A DNA stretch of 64,000 bases from Thelephora terrestris. Lineage: Eukaryota > Basidiomycota > Agaricomycetes > Thelephorales > Thelephoraceae. The number at the start of each line of letters is the position of its first letter. Within the stretch, counting starts at the first letter, position 1. The notes beneath the pieces are model-generated. The model did no database searches, was not told the DNA's origin, and saw only the letters and a program-made list of their open reading frames with translations. Position numbers and translations under genes: made by a program. The stretch is from the NCBI GenBank assembly GCA_015956445.1, contig WIUZ02000012.1, positions 496,001-560,000 of the forward strand, in the 5' to 3' direction. This document shows positions 33,923 to 45,719 of this stretch, in pieces.

Positions 33923-34847
33923 TTTCTCAGAACTCTCGCGTGGGGTTGTGCGCCGGTGTGCGGGTACTCCTCTCCTAGCGAGAACGATATTGGGGGGGGG
34001 GAGGTCGTTCGGCTGTTCTAGAAATACGTCAGGCGAGGCACTCATACATCACAACGGGGAAGCAGCCCCCCCGAAAAAAAATAGAGTAAAAAACGGCTCA
34101 AGCTTTCACATACGTGGTGTGTTTTAATGCCCGTGTTCAAGGTTTCCTCCTCAGACGGAGCGAGAGCGAGGATGAAAGATTCGTGATAGTGGTAAATGGT
34201 CAAGGGGGGAAAGGCAATGGCCGAAATGCGACGGGGACTTGCGTGATCAACATGTTGTTCCGGCGTGTAGCATAAATTTCCGGCGAGTTGCATACATCAG
34301 AAGATACAGGAGCCCTGGAATCAGTCTGTCGAATGGGTGTCTGCGTTTCGGCTTGTATTATTGGGGTAGAAACGTCCTCAAGGCAACGCTTGCTCATATC
34401 TGCATATCGACTCCGACATTGTTCACCCCAAAAAGGGTGAATCCGACACAGCCACTACTTTCACAAACACCCACTTCGATTCCACGTCCAGATGAAAGGC
34501 ATCAGTGGGGTTCCTATCGCCTTCGTAGATGCTTTAACCATCTCGCAACCTTCAAAGATACTGGAGATACCTTCGCCGTGGACTTTTGCATATCGTCGGC
34601 GCTGGGGATCATTATACGAGGCACGAGGCAACGGTGATACAAACGTGCTGGAAAGACCTTGGGTGTCTAAATAGAATTGCGGGATGCTGAATGAATATAC
34701 AAATACAATGGATAAAAATGTGTCCCAAGCAATAGGAAGAGGGGGTGGATCGATGATGAGTGAGATATTCGGGGTCAGTGGATCAAGGTCGTTTCAGAAG
34801 ACGTAGAGAAAAAATGTCATAGGCGAGTCATCGTTGCTGATTAGCCA
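33923..34847. other. Spacer, no gene seen
   Basis: Short frames only. If the earlier ATG at 34045 is used by the tail-anchored protein, the first 120 bases are coding. The remainder holds the 3' region of the REEP-like gene. Confidence 0.45.
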
Positions 34848-37315
34848 TCACCCTCCGCTCTTCTTGGTGCTCCCCGCACCCCCGCCTCTCACCCGAGTAG
34901 CCCGCACAGCAGGCTTGTCCTTACCCGCGAAACCCACTTTTTTCCCCGCTCTGACGTTGGATGAGGAAGCACTCGTACCGGAGGATGTGCTCCTCGTGAT
35001 TCGGATTGGCTTCTGAGGAGCGGTTGGTTTCTGCTTCGGGGGATGCATCGCCTTGGACTCCAAGCTCGAGGTCTTGCGCAATGGATCAGGGAAGATCTTC
35101 TGTTTCTTGTTCAAAGAGGTAGCGTCGCTGTGGGTCTCTATCTCACGATATGCACCGGTGACTTCCTTGGTTTGCCGAACATCCTCAGTATCCGACACTG
35201 GGATTAGAATGGGGATGGGGACGTTTTCGGTAACTTTCGCGACGGCTCGCACGCCTGGTCTGGTCAATCCCGGGCCCCCGACGTTTCTCTTCCTGACAGC
35301 AGGTTGTAACCCTTGAGGTTTTCTACTCCCTCTCGACCGGGAGCTAGCGCGAGAGTGCGCACCGCCACTTGAAGAACTACTGATAGCACCACCTAGAGCC
35401 GGTGGCCTGCTCCTCGCGCTCGTTGCCTGGGTCCTGGGGAACAGTCGCTTTCCACGGATGTCCATTGATAATGTGAAAGCTGGGTCGACGTCCGGGATAG
35501 GGAAGGTGGGTGAGACCTCTAAGAACGTACCCGCTGCATACGTGACGGGAGAAGGGGAGGGAGACAAGGGCGTTCTAGTTTCATCCCTCTCATCCCCCGT
35601 CATCAGAGGGTCGCCTCCTGCCGAAGTCGAGAGAGTGGTAGAGACGCTCCGACCGCTCGACTCACTCGCTGCCGTACTTATTTGAGGAGCGAGGTGAAGA
35701 GGAAAGGGGCGTGGAGGAGAGGTAGGGTATGCCTTGAGTCTCGTCCCCTGCCCGTGTTTCCTTGGGTTCAATGTAACGGTGGAGCTGGGTCTCCTAATGG
35801 TGATGTTTGATCTCGCCCTTTTCCCATTACGCCGAAGTGGAAGGGGTGTCTGGAGGCTACAGCTGTTCTCTTGCTCAGAGGCTGAGGCATCTCCCATCTC
35901 TGCATCACTGTCCACAGCCATGGTTCGAACTTTGGGTGTTGTGAAAGTCTCGTCACCGACTCCTTCGTCCTCGCTACCATCCTCGTCCATCTCTTCATCG
36001 GCATCCGCTGCGGTCTCCCCGCCTGACACCCGATCGACGTTCATACCGTCTTCCCCCCCATCACCACCCTCTGATGTCATCCACTTCCTCTTTCTTCTGT
36101 TACTTTTCATTTTGTTTTCAAGCTGAACCCCATGTGCAGGATTTTGGTCGCTCGAGCGTACAGCGGAGTTGGGGTTCACAAACTCACGCGACGACGGGAG
36201 CGACCTGTAAAAACCCGGCCGGGTCTCGTTATCAGCCGGTGCATTGCCGTTGTTCTGTCCAGGGCTAGACATATTATTGATATCGATGACGTCGGAGGGG
36301 CGTTTTGGCACGGGTGCGATGATCTGGGGGCCTGGTGCAGGCGACAAGGGGTAGGCAGCTGGAATGTTCGGATATCCATCTGGACTGCGCGTAGTAGGGT
36401 AAAACCCAGGCGCGAGGGAAAGGGGAGGCAATGGGGGCGGCCGGACTTGGGAACGATCTTCTTCCTCATAGGCAGGGGGAGGTGGGTACCAGATCTGATG
36501 GGCGCCAAACGCGTCCACCGAGTCTTGTGTGCTGCCTGTGGAGATGGTGGAACGCTGACGAGTGGGGTCCTGTGGTCGCTGTTTCAACCTAGACTGTGGG
36601 CGAGACTCGTCTGAACTGGCACTCTGGAGATCTTCGTCTACCATGGAAGGGTTCCATGGAAAGTTAAAGGTAAACCCTTTGCACCACGCGTGGATAATTT
36701 GGACGGGCCAAGAAACAAGGACAACCAAGAAGTCCCCAAACAGGTGGATGGTCTCGAGCAAGGTATCGAGGGTCTGGGTGTGAGGCTTAATCAAATGCCG
36801 GATTACGTGAAGATAGACAGGTTCGGCACCCTATCAGTAAAAAAACGTGTTTAGAACGCAACGTTTCACAACCAAGCTGGATCTGGGTCGATGGCTCAAA
36901 CTTGGTCGGCGCGAGACGCGATCGACCCAGACCAGACGGGGAGTGGACTAACTTACGCGAGCTCGAGTGACGATGAAGAAGAGGATGAAGATGGATTTAA
37001 TCTCGTCGTAGAAAGGGAAGTAGATGACAAGCGGGTCTACCGCGTTTTCGTAGGTCGCGATGCAACACTGGCCAGAGAGAGAATCGGGGATGATCAGGAC
37101 TGTGTTAGCGGAAGTGAAAGATACGAAGAGAGACATACCCAAATGATCCAGATGGTCATGATCCCCTTCATGTCGCGCTTGCGCTGGGTCATCGCCCTTG
37201 CGCTAGGTTGGCCACCATTGCGTGCGGATGGAGGGGGGAGCTTCAGGACCTTGTAGGTGTCGTAGATGTTGAGGAACAGGTAGGCGAGACGGAGGACTGG
37301 GACGACCGGGCCCAT
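34848..37315 (-). CDS. REEP/DP1/HVA22-family protein with a very long disordered tail
   Basis: Three exons are visible. Exon 1 gives MGPVVPVLRLAYLFLNIYDT and MKGIMTIWIIW. Exon 2 gives CCIATYENAVDPLVIYFPFY and DEIKSIFILFFIVTRAR. Exon 3 gives GAEPVYLHVIRHLIKPHTQT and then the amphipathic helix FGDFLVVLVSWPVQIIHAWC. This is the TB2/DP1/HVA22 domain of Yop1 and REEP proteins, wedge-shaped reticulon-like proteins that bend tubular ER membrane. Family members usually end soon after the domain. Here about 600 further residues follow, rich in Ser/Pro/Arg/Glu, with WYPPPPAYEEEDR (PPxY), a basic KSNRRKRKWM block and a basic Gly-rich end. The start is the first ATG of the open frame; an upstream exon is possible because a CTTTAG acceptor lies just before it. 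It is divergent from BUD31. Confidence 0.83.
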
Positions 37316-37562
37316 GTCGTTGGCCGACCACGGTCGTTTCACCTAAAGAAAAGTACTCGTGTATGCGTGCAAGGACCGAGCTGGAAAGGCAGTGAGAGAG
37401 TATGAAGGTAGTGGCAGTTGGAAGAAAAGGAGGGAAGGAGATGGTGGAGGAGACGTAGTATTTAGAGGAAAATGCGGCATACACGAGGCGCGTCCGACCA
37501 TCGGATTCTGGTTCCGTTCTTCGTCACTGTGACTCTCGTCCAACTTCTCTTCACCCACCACC
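37316..37562. promoter_or_regulatory. Divergent promoter REEP-like gene/BUD31
   Basis: About 250 bases separate the two start codons on opposite strands and must serve both genes. No specific factor site is claimed. Confidence 0.4.
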
Positions 37563-38232
37563 ATGCCAAAAATCCGTACCTCGAGGACGAAGGAACCCCC
37601 GAGTGGGTTCGAAGATATCGAGAGTGTGAGCATCCACCGCACCCCACACCTGTCGTCGGCAACTAATACTAAACTGGAAGCGCAGGTTCTCGAGGACTAC
37701 GCCAAACAGATGCGAGATGCAGAGAACGAGCCTCACGAGGGAAAGCGTCGGACTGAGTCGCTGTGGCCGATAATGCGCATCTCGCACTCTCGTTCGCGAT
37801 ACATCTACGACTTGTACTACAGGCAAGAGGGCATTACAAAGAAACTGTACGACTGGCTCCTGAAAGAAGGGTACGCCGATGCGAAGTGAGCGTGCCAAGT
37901 CTACGGTCCGCATATCCAAGCTGACGTCGGCGACAAGTTTGATTGCCAAGTGGAAGAAGACAGGATACGAAAAGTTGTGCTGCCTCCGGTGTATCCAGAC
38001 ACGGGCGAGTGGCAATTTATACCATGGACTGATGCATTGGGCTTATCTTTAGCCAGGATATGAATTATCAAGGCTCCACCTGTGTTTGTCGAGTTCCTAA
38101 GGGACAGCTGAGGCCCGGAACTGTTGTGGAGTGCACTCACTGTGGTGAGCGTTACTGTGATTGAGCGGTGAGACGGTCTGGCTAATATCTGTCCTATCCC
38201 AAGGTTGTCGTGGCTGTTCCTCCGACTCGTAA
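37563..38232 (+). CDS. BUD31: Pre-mRNA splicing factor BUD31 (G10 protein)
   Basis: Five exons (37563-37625, 37686-37885, 37938-38004, 38057-38144, 38204-38232) join to 148 residues. They read [92 protein letters not shown] and [16 protein letters not shown]. Length and the nine-Cys zinc cluster agree with Bud31 of yeast, animals and plants. It sits in the Prp19-associated/catalytic spliceosome in the nucleus. The third intron begins GCGAGT instead of GT, and only this choice gives the conserved Arg-Asp joint after CIQT. A splicing factor whose own transcript needs a GC-AG intron is a small curiosity. Confidence 0.95.
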
Positions 38233-38539
38233 AGGAAACGGGTCTAGATTCGGGTGGGACGTGGCGGGCATCAGATGATTTAGATCAAGTGTATAACGTT
38301 CAGCTTGGCGATGTAGTTAGTGCGAAGTTACCAGACACACGTTTTAATTTCTTAATTACGTACCCGGCGCACACACTCGGGAGTGCCTGACCACTGTACC
38401 CCTGGTCACATCGGCCCTGTACAGCCAAGAGGAAGACCCGCGCTTGTCCGTGTGTCACGCTTCGTACAACTATAACTAGTGGATGAGCTAAGCGAAAATC
38501 GTCCGGCGACCCTCTCTCTTCTTCCCCCACAACCTAGCC

Positions 38540-41500
38540 ATGGGTACTTTTGCAGACGGGATAATCCACTTGGGCAGGCGGCTCGTGTCCAGAGCGGCTC
38601 AAGGGCAGGTGTGTTATACCATCAACCCACCCTTCCATGCCACTGAGATTTCTTAGGGCGGTGTGCTCTCTGGGGACAACCCTACCACTTATTTGCCTTC
38701 CAATCCTATGCGGTTGTGGATCCTCCAATTAGGTGCGTGATTGTGTCCTGTCTTGCACGATTCCTTCACCTTATCGGTACTCTCGTTCAAGTGATCATCA
38801 TTTCCGTGATACAAATCCTCGCCTACCCTCTTGGAAAGATCAGGCAACCCCGGGTCATCTCAGAGGTCATCGCTGGTATTATTCTCGGTCCAACAGGTCT
38901 GTTGTAACCCTACCTTGCGAGCTTGTCAAACCTTTGACCTATCCCCCTTAGTCATGGGTCGTATTCCCGGCTTCACCAACGCTATCTTCCCCCCCGCGTC
39001 CCTTCCCTCCCTCACCCTCACCAGCAATATCGGCATCACGCTGTACCTATTCCTCGTTGGTCTTGAGGTCGACGTTCGGCTTATGAAACGGAACGGCAAA
39101 TCCGCTGCCTTTATATCTGCCCTGGGACTTATCATACCACTTGGTCTTGGAGCTGCGATCGCCATCCCGCTTTATCATACCTTCGTCGCTCCCACGGTTA
39201 ACATGGCCTACTTTATACTCTTCGTGGCCGTGGCCGTCGGAATCACCGCTTTCCCAGTTCTTTGTCGCATTCTTACAGAGTTGAAGCTTCTGGACACCGT
39301 CGTCGGCCTTGTCGTTCTCGCTGCTGGTGTCGGTAATGATGTCGTTGGCTGGATATTGCTTGCCTTGACCGTCGCCTTGGTCAACTCCACGGGCGGCCTC
39401 ACGGGTCTCTACGTCCTTCTGGTTGGTATCGGTTATGTCATCTTCATGCTCCTGCCCGTCAAGTGGGCCTTCAGAATTTTGCTCACCAAGTCCGGAAGCT
39501 TGGCAACCGGTCAACCTACGACTTTCGTCATGACTATCACGCTCTTGATGGTTTTCGTTTCTGCCTTCCTCACTGACATTATCGGCATCCACCCCATCTT
39601 TGGTGAGTTCCCGACTGCTACGCGTTGGTGTCTTGGAGTCATCTCACCTCCCTTTAGGTGGCTTTGTTGCTGGTCTGATCATTCCTCATGATAATGGTTT
39701 CGCGGTCGCGTTAGTGGAAAGATTCGAAGATCTGGTTTCCATTATCCTCATCCCGTTGGCACGTCACATATTCCATTCGATCGTCAACGTTACCCGCTTA
39801 CGGCGTACGGTCATCATTGGTGGCTAACTTACGTTTTCTAGTACTTCACCCTTTCCGGCCTGAAAACCAACTTGGGCCTCTTGGATAATGGCATCACCTG
39901 GGGGTATACAATCTTGTTGTGTGTTGTTTCTTTCTGTGCCAAATTCCTTCCTTGTGCCATCACTGCCAAATTGTGTGGTTTCAACATCCGCGAGTCTGGC
40001 GCTATCGGTGCCCTCATGAGTTGCAAGGGGTATGTTTTATCTCCGGGTCTATGCGTGGCACTGGTCGCTGACTTGGGCGATTGCTGCAAAGTCTCGTCGA
40101 ACTCATTGTGTTGAACGTTGGTCTCCAAGCTGGAGTTCTGGATACCCGAACCTTTTCCATGTTCGTGTTGCATGCTTTGGTCTTGACGTTTGCCGTAAGT
40201 TCAGTCTACCACAGCTGGGTCATACACATCTAACATTCCGCCACCTTAGACGACCCCTTTGACTCTCGCGTTCTATCCGCCGATGCACCGCGTTCGCGTG
40301 GGTGCTCACCAGATTGGGGATCGTGATCCTGAAGTTCGTCCCCCGGGCGGATCCGAGGACGAGTTCAAGACTCGCTTCGCCATCGTGTTGGATAAACTGG
40401 AGCAACTCCCGGCAATCATGACCGTCACCCAGCTCCTCTCAAACTCATCCTCCCGGTCTCTCTTAGCAGCCTCTGATATCAGTACCGACGAAAAGGCGCC
40501 CTCCCGAGACATCTCTTTGCTCCGCCCCGTTTCCGTAGACGCTCTGAGGTTGATCGAGTTGACCGAACGTACTTCGGCCGTCATGATGTCCGCAGAGGCT
40601 GATTATATCCTCCAAACCGACCCTCTCGTCTCGGTCTTCCGGACCTTCGGAGCTCTTAACCGTATCCCCGTCAAGGCCAACATCTCCGTCGTCAACTACG
40701 ACGAGTTCTCTGACAGTGTCGCAAGACATGTCGAGCAGTCCTCTTCGCAGATGCTGATGGTTCCCTTGAAGGTGACAGGGAACGGTGACGCAGCTGCTTC
40801 CACTGGATTCAATCCGTTCGACCACTTGTTCAAGAGGACCATCACAACCGACCACTCTACCGAAGCAGTAAACTCGCATTACATCAGGAAAGTCTTTGCT
40901 GGGACTCAGGCCGACGTCTGCCTCGTCATTGACCGTGGACTTTCCACTTCCGGAGCCCCTAATGATCAGCATATGTTCCTACCTTTCTTCGGTGGCCCCG
41001 ATGATAGGCTTGCACTCTCTCTCGTAGTTCAGCTTTGCGCCGGAGATTCTGGTGTCACCGCTTCTGTCGTGAGGATCAAGAAAAACACAGCGACGGGAAC
41101 CTCGGAGAAAATCGAGGAGTTTGGAACGGGTGCCCACAACGTACGTAGCTTACGTCGAGAACGGATTGAGACTTATTGGCCATTATTTCTAGACTATATT
41201 CCCCGATACCGTTTATGGCTACCAATCTACTCAGACCCACCTGGCATCCGCTACCGCCGACGACCTCATCTGGGGTCGATACACATCTACAACCTTGGAC
41301 CCAGCCCTTCGCGTGGCTACGGGCCGGATCAACTTTAGCGAAAAGACCACCGATCGGCCACTTCATTTCGTCCAGACCTTCGCTGCGGGATTGGCTCCTA
41401 GTCGGTTGCTTATAGTCCTGGGGAGGTCGAGGAGGATGGCAACTGAGAGCCATGCCGCAGAGTTAAAGAAGCTGTTGTCCGATAATCATACCTCGATTGG

Positions 41501-41600
41501 AGGCGAAGCTACCAAGACCCTCGGAGAGGTCGGTACCGCTGTTATGTCCGGAGGCCTTGGAGAGGGTATTTTTGTTGTCCAGGCTAGATTCACTGCTTGA
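38540..41600 (+). CDS. KHA1: K+/H+ antiporter, KHA1/CPA2 family
   Basis: From ATG at 38540 (MGTFADGIIHLGRRLVSR) about eight exons join. The membrane part includes VIIISVIQILAYPLGKIRQP, RVISEVIAGIILGPT, MGRIPGFTNAIFP, LYLFLVGLEVDVRLMKRNGK, VGITAFPVLCRIL and VVLAAGVGNDVVGWILLALT (the conserved Asn-Asp of cation/proton antiporters). It continues with FLTDIIGIHPIFGGFVAGLI and SGLKTNLGLLDNGITWGY, roughly twelve helices. A cytosolic half of about 400 residues follows, ending SGGLGEGIFVVQARFTA, with the nucleotide-binding-like fold usual in CHX/KHA proteins. Yeast Kha1 acts in Golgi or other endomembranes for K+ and pH balance. Length and motifs are complete and there is no sign of decay. Confidence 0.93.
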
Positions 41601-43584
41601 TTTCTTTTGCTTTCGATACGTTTCTTATCTCCCACCACGTCTTTTGCTGAACTCGTGGCGCTTGATCATTCTTACGAGTTTTGTGTGTACTGTTTTTACT
41701 TCATCTCCCGCAATGAATACCTCATGACCGTTCCTTATCTCTATCTTTCATTCTTCGGCTGCGGAATACAGGTTAAGGCCTTAAGGTTCTGATGGATTTC
41801 ATTAAATGCGGAAGCTTGGGATTCTCGTGAATTTGAGCACGACTTTAAAGCATGCGTGAAAGAACGTCCGCAGACTTCAAGCGGAAGTGCGGACCCGGAT
41901 GCCTTCTGGGTCAGATGACTCCCCCCAAGGAGGAACGTACTTTCCGGGAGGCTCTACCGACGGATAGCCACTGCTAGAATTCGCAGGGCTAAATATGTAT
42001 TCGAGGCTGGTAGTGGGCTACCATCGTTGCAAGGGAAGCGGTGTACTGGTGTGGACTCGCTCGGAGCCGTCGAAAAGACCAATGGAATTACAATCTTAAT
42101 CGATGGCGAAGGGCGGGGAAGAGAGTCATCTCCAAGCAGTTGATTTCTTGGCACGGTATACACCCGGTGTCGCCAGCCCTTGAATCGTGCAAAAGAACGC
42201 GGTCGAGGAGAAGCCGGGCCGTGTTGATGCATTGAAATCTACGATGTAGTTATATTGTTGAGTACATGCCACCGCGGGCCCGTGGGACTTCAAAGAGACC
42301 AATTGACAGGAAATGAAGTGGGTACACCGAGGTACGCCGCCGTTGACACGTGCAAGGAGGCTGTGGTGGTATTGAAGAACAGCCCGATCAGCGTTGGTTC
42401 GTCTGGGAAGAAGAGGAAGGTTTGAATGAGGGGTGAAGTAATCGCACGAGCGACGCAGGAGGGGTGTGTGCTCGAGCGTGCATGCCGAGGGGTTCCCATG
42501 CAGTACCATATTTCACACTGGCTAAACAAACCTGGGTCTTCACCCACCCTGTGCGCGCTGAAAGTAGAGGTGGAACACCTGCAGTTCCACGCGCCTCACC
42601 CCACAAAATGACACGCGTCCCGGTGGTGGATAATCGTAGAATCGGCATTAGAACCCCGGGCGGAAGAGGGAGAAAATCCTTGAGACATCAGACAACAACA
42701 GTCGATTCGGTGGAGACATTCATAGCCACTGTCCGCACAACCGTGATTCTGGCCAGCCCCTGGTAGTACCCCTAGTTAGCAGGTAACGATGTACAAACGC
42801 AACCACTACCTACTTCATAGGGTCGCACAGCCCTGTTTGATCTCTTCCACGATGGCTTAAAGCTTTTGCACTCCATCCTCTTCGAGAACATCATAGTTCC
42901 AACGCTCCAGGCCCTCGGCGCTATTTCCATCATAAGCTCCGGGTCTCGGAAGGAGCGCGATGAGGGGTCAACCGCCCGTTGCGAGGCTTGCTTTACAAGC
43001 AGAGCTTTGTTCCAATCTCGCCGACAGTATAAAGATTAGGGAGGGGGCAATCTGTGCAGCCTAACGCGGAGTCGGCGACGCAAACCGGTGCGATGCAATG
43101 CCACGATATGTTCTCGCATCTGTCGGTCCGTGGCCGCGCGTCTAGAAGGCAAATCGAGATCCCCGGTCGGCCTTACCGCTAGTGTGAACACCGCTTTATC
43201 TTCGAGCGCTACTTGGAATGTAACGATGATGATACGATGAATTCCATCGACTCATCGCGTGATCGGCGCCAGTGGACGGTAAAGTAGGTGTCGGAAGGGG
43301 AAAGGGTGCAGATTGTAGGGACCGTGAACGTCAGCTTGGGAGGGGTTGAGGGGGACTTTCTCGAAACTGCGTCGGGTTGGGGCGGGCTAAGGCGTGGTAA
43401 TGGTATCCAAACAAGGTTCACTGCTAGGGGATCTCATAAGAAAAACAACTTGTTCTATGATCGTCCTCGCGATGTCAATGAGGAGAAAGTCGCGATTACA
43501 TCTCTGCTAGCTTGAATATTTACTTCTTCCAGTCAGCGAAAAACTCGAATCCTACATTCCAGTGTAACCCCCACAGCGAAAGAA
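41601..43584. other. Gene-poor stretch left of the second vWA pair
   Basis: Almost 2 kb without a recognisable gene. The first 200 bases are pyrimidine-rich and look like the KHA1 3' region. Minus-strand frames of 85-130 codons around 42000-42650 overlap each other and show no domain. Confidence 0.4.
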
Positions 43585-44868
43585 TCATTTGCGTCTTTCC
43601 CCTATCTTGTCTTGCCTGCGATTGAACCCTCCAGTCAGTGCCTTGATCAAAGCGTCCCCTTCAAGGTCGTCTCCGGTGGACTTGATGGTGTCCACAATAT
43701 CCTATCGTACAAAGATGGGGTGAGAAATGAGCAAAAGGACAATAGGGCTGGGCCTACCCTCGTATTTCCACCCTCAGTAAGGCCCGTGTCCAGTTCTTCC
43801 AGGAACTGCGTCGCTTCTGGATCGTCACCAACCTGGATGAACTGTATCCCGACCTGCGATACAGAACATTATTCAGCCGTCCTCTCTCCTGAATGGGGGT
43901 GGTAGAAAAACCAAATACCTGGTCGAGCGGGAATTGTCCTTGCTGGAAGAATTTGGCTGACCTAATGATGGGCTCTTCAGGGGAATCGGCTGTTTGGTGG
44001 AAAGGCCAAAATCTTCAGCAGCTGCTAATACGCGGAAGAACTCGACAAGGCGGCTTACTGGGAGCACCATCAGTTATCACAAGGAAAATTCTTTTCTTCA
44101 CTTTCGAGCGGCCTGGGGCGTCGCCTGTTTGTCTCGCGTACTCCAATAAAAGCGTGTCGAGAACGTCCCCTATCGGGGTACAGGAATTTCTCGCTGGCTC
44201 CCTGACTCTCTTCCGAAGCCGATGCACATCACCCTCATTCTAGATATACGTTTCAGTAAATCTATTCAACTCAGAGTGGGTGGGTGGCCCACACACCTTT
44301 ACTGTGCTGTCAGAATTCTGCTGATTCAGGAAGTGAATCTCTATTCCGTCCCTGTCGTATTTGGACCCTACGCGTACAAGGGTTGCAAGCGCGTCCCACG
44401 CCTGAAACAGGTAGAATAATTCGTCATGAAACAGCGTGTAGAAAGCGGGGTGTGGATCGTCCTCACCTGGTCCCACCGTGTCCTCCCACTTTTATGATCC
44501 GCGACTAGCATACTGTGAGAATCGTCGAGGACGATAACGATGTCGTGTTTCTCCAGCGCCTTGAGGGGAGACTCGCCCATAGAATCCGTTGGGTTGTATG
44601 GCACCGGCGTCTTAGCATCCACAGGCCACTCTTTGGAACCAGACCCACTCTCTGGGTGGTACGGAGGAGGCGGACCATGGTTGCCATCGTAGTAGCTCTG
44701 AGCGGGCGCCGAAGAAGTGGGGGAAGCATATAGGTCTAAGCCGTAGGCATAGTCGGCCTTGGAGCTCCCAGGGCCTAACGGGGAGCAAGGGCTCATGGGA
44801 GATTGTGTCGCGCTGGAGCTCGAACCAAACCTTGAAGATAACCGAAGCTTGAAGTCACCGAAGCCCAT
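43585..44868 (-). CDS. vWA-domain protein E with PPxY motif (duplicate of A)
   Basis: ATG at 44868 starts MGFGDFKLRLSSRFGSSSSA. The Ser/Pro-rich lead contains GPGSSKADYA, GPPPPYHPESG (PPxY) and DSMGESPLKALEKHD, all matching gene A at the same positions. The vWA domain reads IVIVLDDSHSM, ALATLVRVGSKYDRDGIEIH, NSCTPIGDVLDTLLLEYARQ and RIFLVITDGAPS, ending GGFNRRQDKIGERRK. MIDAS residues are complete. An earlier ATG at 44949 is in frame, but gene A supports the shorter start. Gene F lies upstream on the same strand, exactly as B lies upstream of A. Confidence 0.78.
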
Positions 44869-45719
44869 CGTTGTGTGTGTTGTAGACTCTGGGGTGAGGG
44901 AAGGGCGGTGGTCGGAGCTGCCACCTGCTTTTATCTGAAGACCTGACAAGGGGAGGCCACCACGTCTCCTCAGGGGAGGCGGTCATGGCGTTTTCTAGAA
45001 TCCATTTCACGGTTCCACCGACTGATCGGAATGCTATTCGCGCCGCCTAGAAGCTGTGAGCCCTATGGCACACGTGGTTCTCCTCCCCCCTTGTTTCGAT
45101 TTGATTGGCTTCAAGAAACCCGTGTGGCGGGCAAAGCAATGAATTATTGGATAACTGGTCCTCGCCACACCTCTGACCTTGGTGTCCAAATTCTCTGTTT
45201 TTGCGAGAAACACACATCGTCCATTGGGTTTACCGCGATTGGTGCTGTGTACAACGCCCAGTTAGATCTGGATAGCTAGCAGTGGTAGTTGGCGAAAGGG
45301 GTAACCTGACTTGCACACTCTGGGTTAAGGTGCCCCTCCAGATAGTACCATGGACGCTGGAAAAACACTGCCCAGGGAATCGAGATGAATCGTCTGGTGG
45401 TTTTCTCTCGACATCTTCCTTGGTTATCGATCATCCTTCAACTCATGTCTCCCCCACACCAATCTCCGAGGAGGGCTGTGTGGTTGGGGGGTCATATATT
45501 TTTCAATTTCCATTTTGTACACCGGTTCGAGAGAGAGAGAAAATAGGCCTATAAATAAAAGCACGAGAGATGACAACTCGAAATAAAACCCTAATATGGA
45601 TGAACTGGAACTGAGTAGGTTGAGAGTAGACTACACGGAGGATGAAACGCTGGGGGTTACAATTACATAGTCGGATGGGTATGCGATTACCAGAGACCGG
45701 GAGCGCCGAATTGTATCGA
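44869..45719. other. Spacer between vWA genes E and F
   Basis: It corresponds in position to the spacer between A and B but has diverged. No gene was recognised. The last part near 45500-45700 includes AT-rich sequence with AATAAA-like words, probably the 3' region of gene F. Confidence 0.4.

Noticed and set aside
39047-39592. Minus-strand frame of 181 codons
   Set aside because: Antisense shadow of the KHA1 antiporter exon, with composition expected from the complement of membrane-helix codons.
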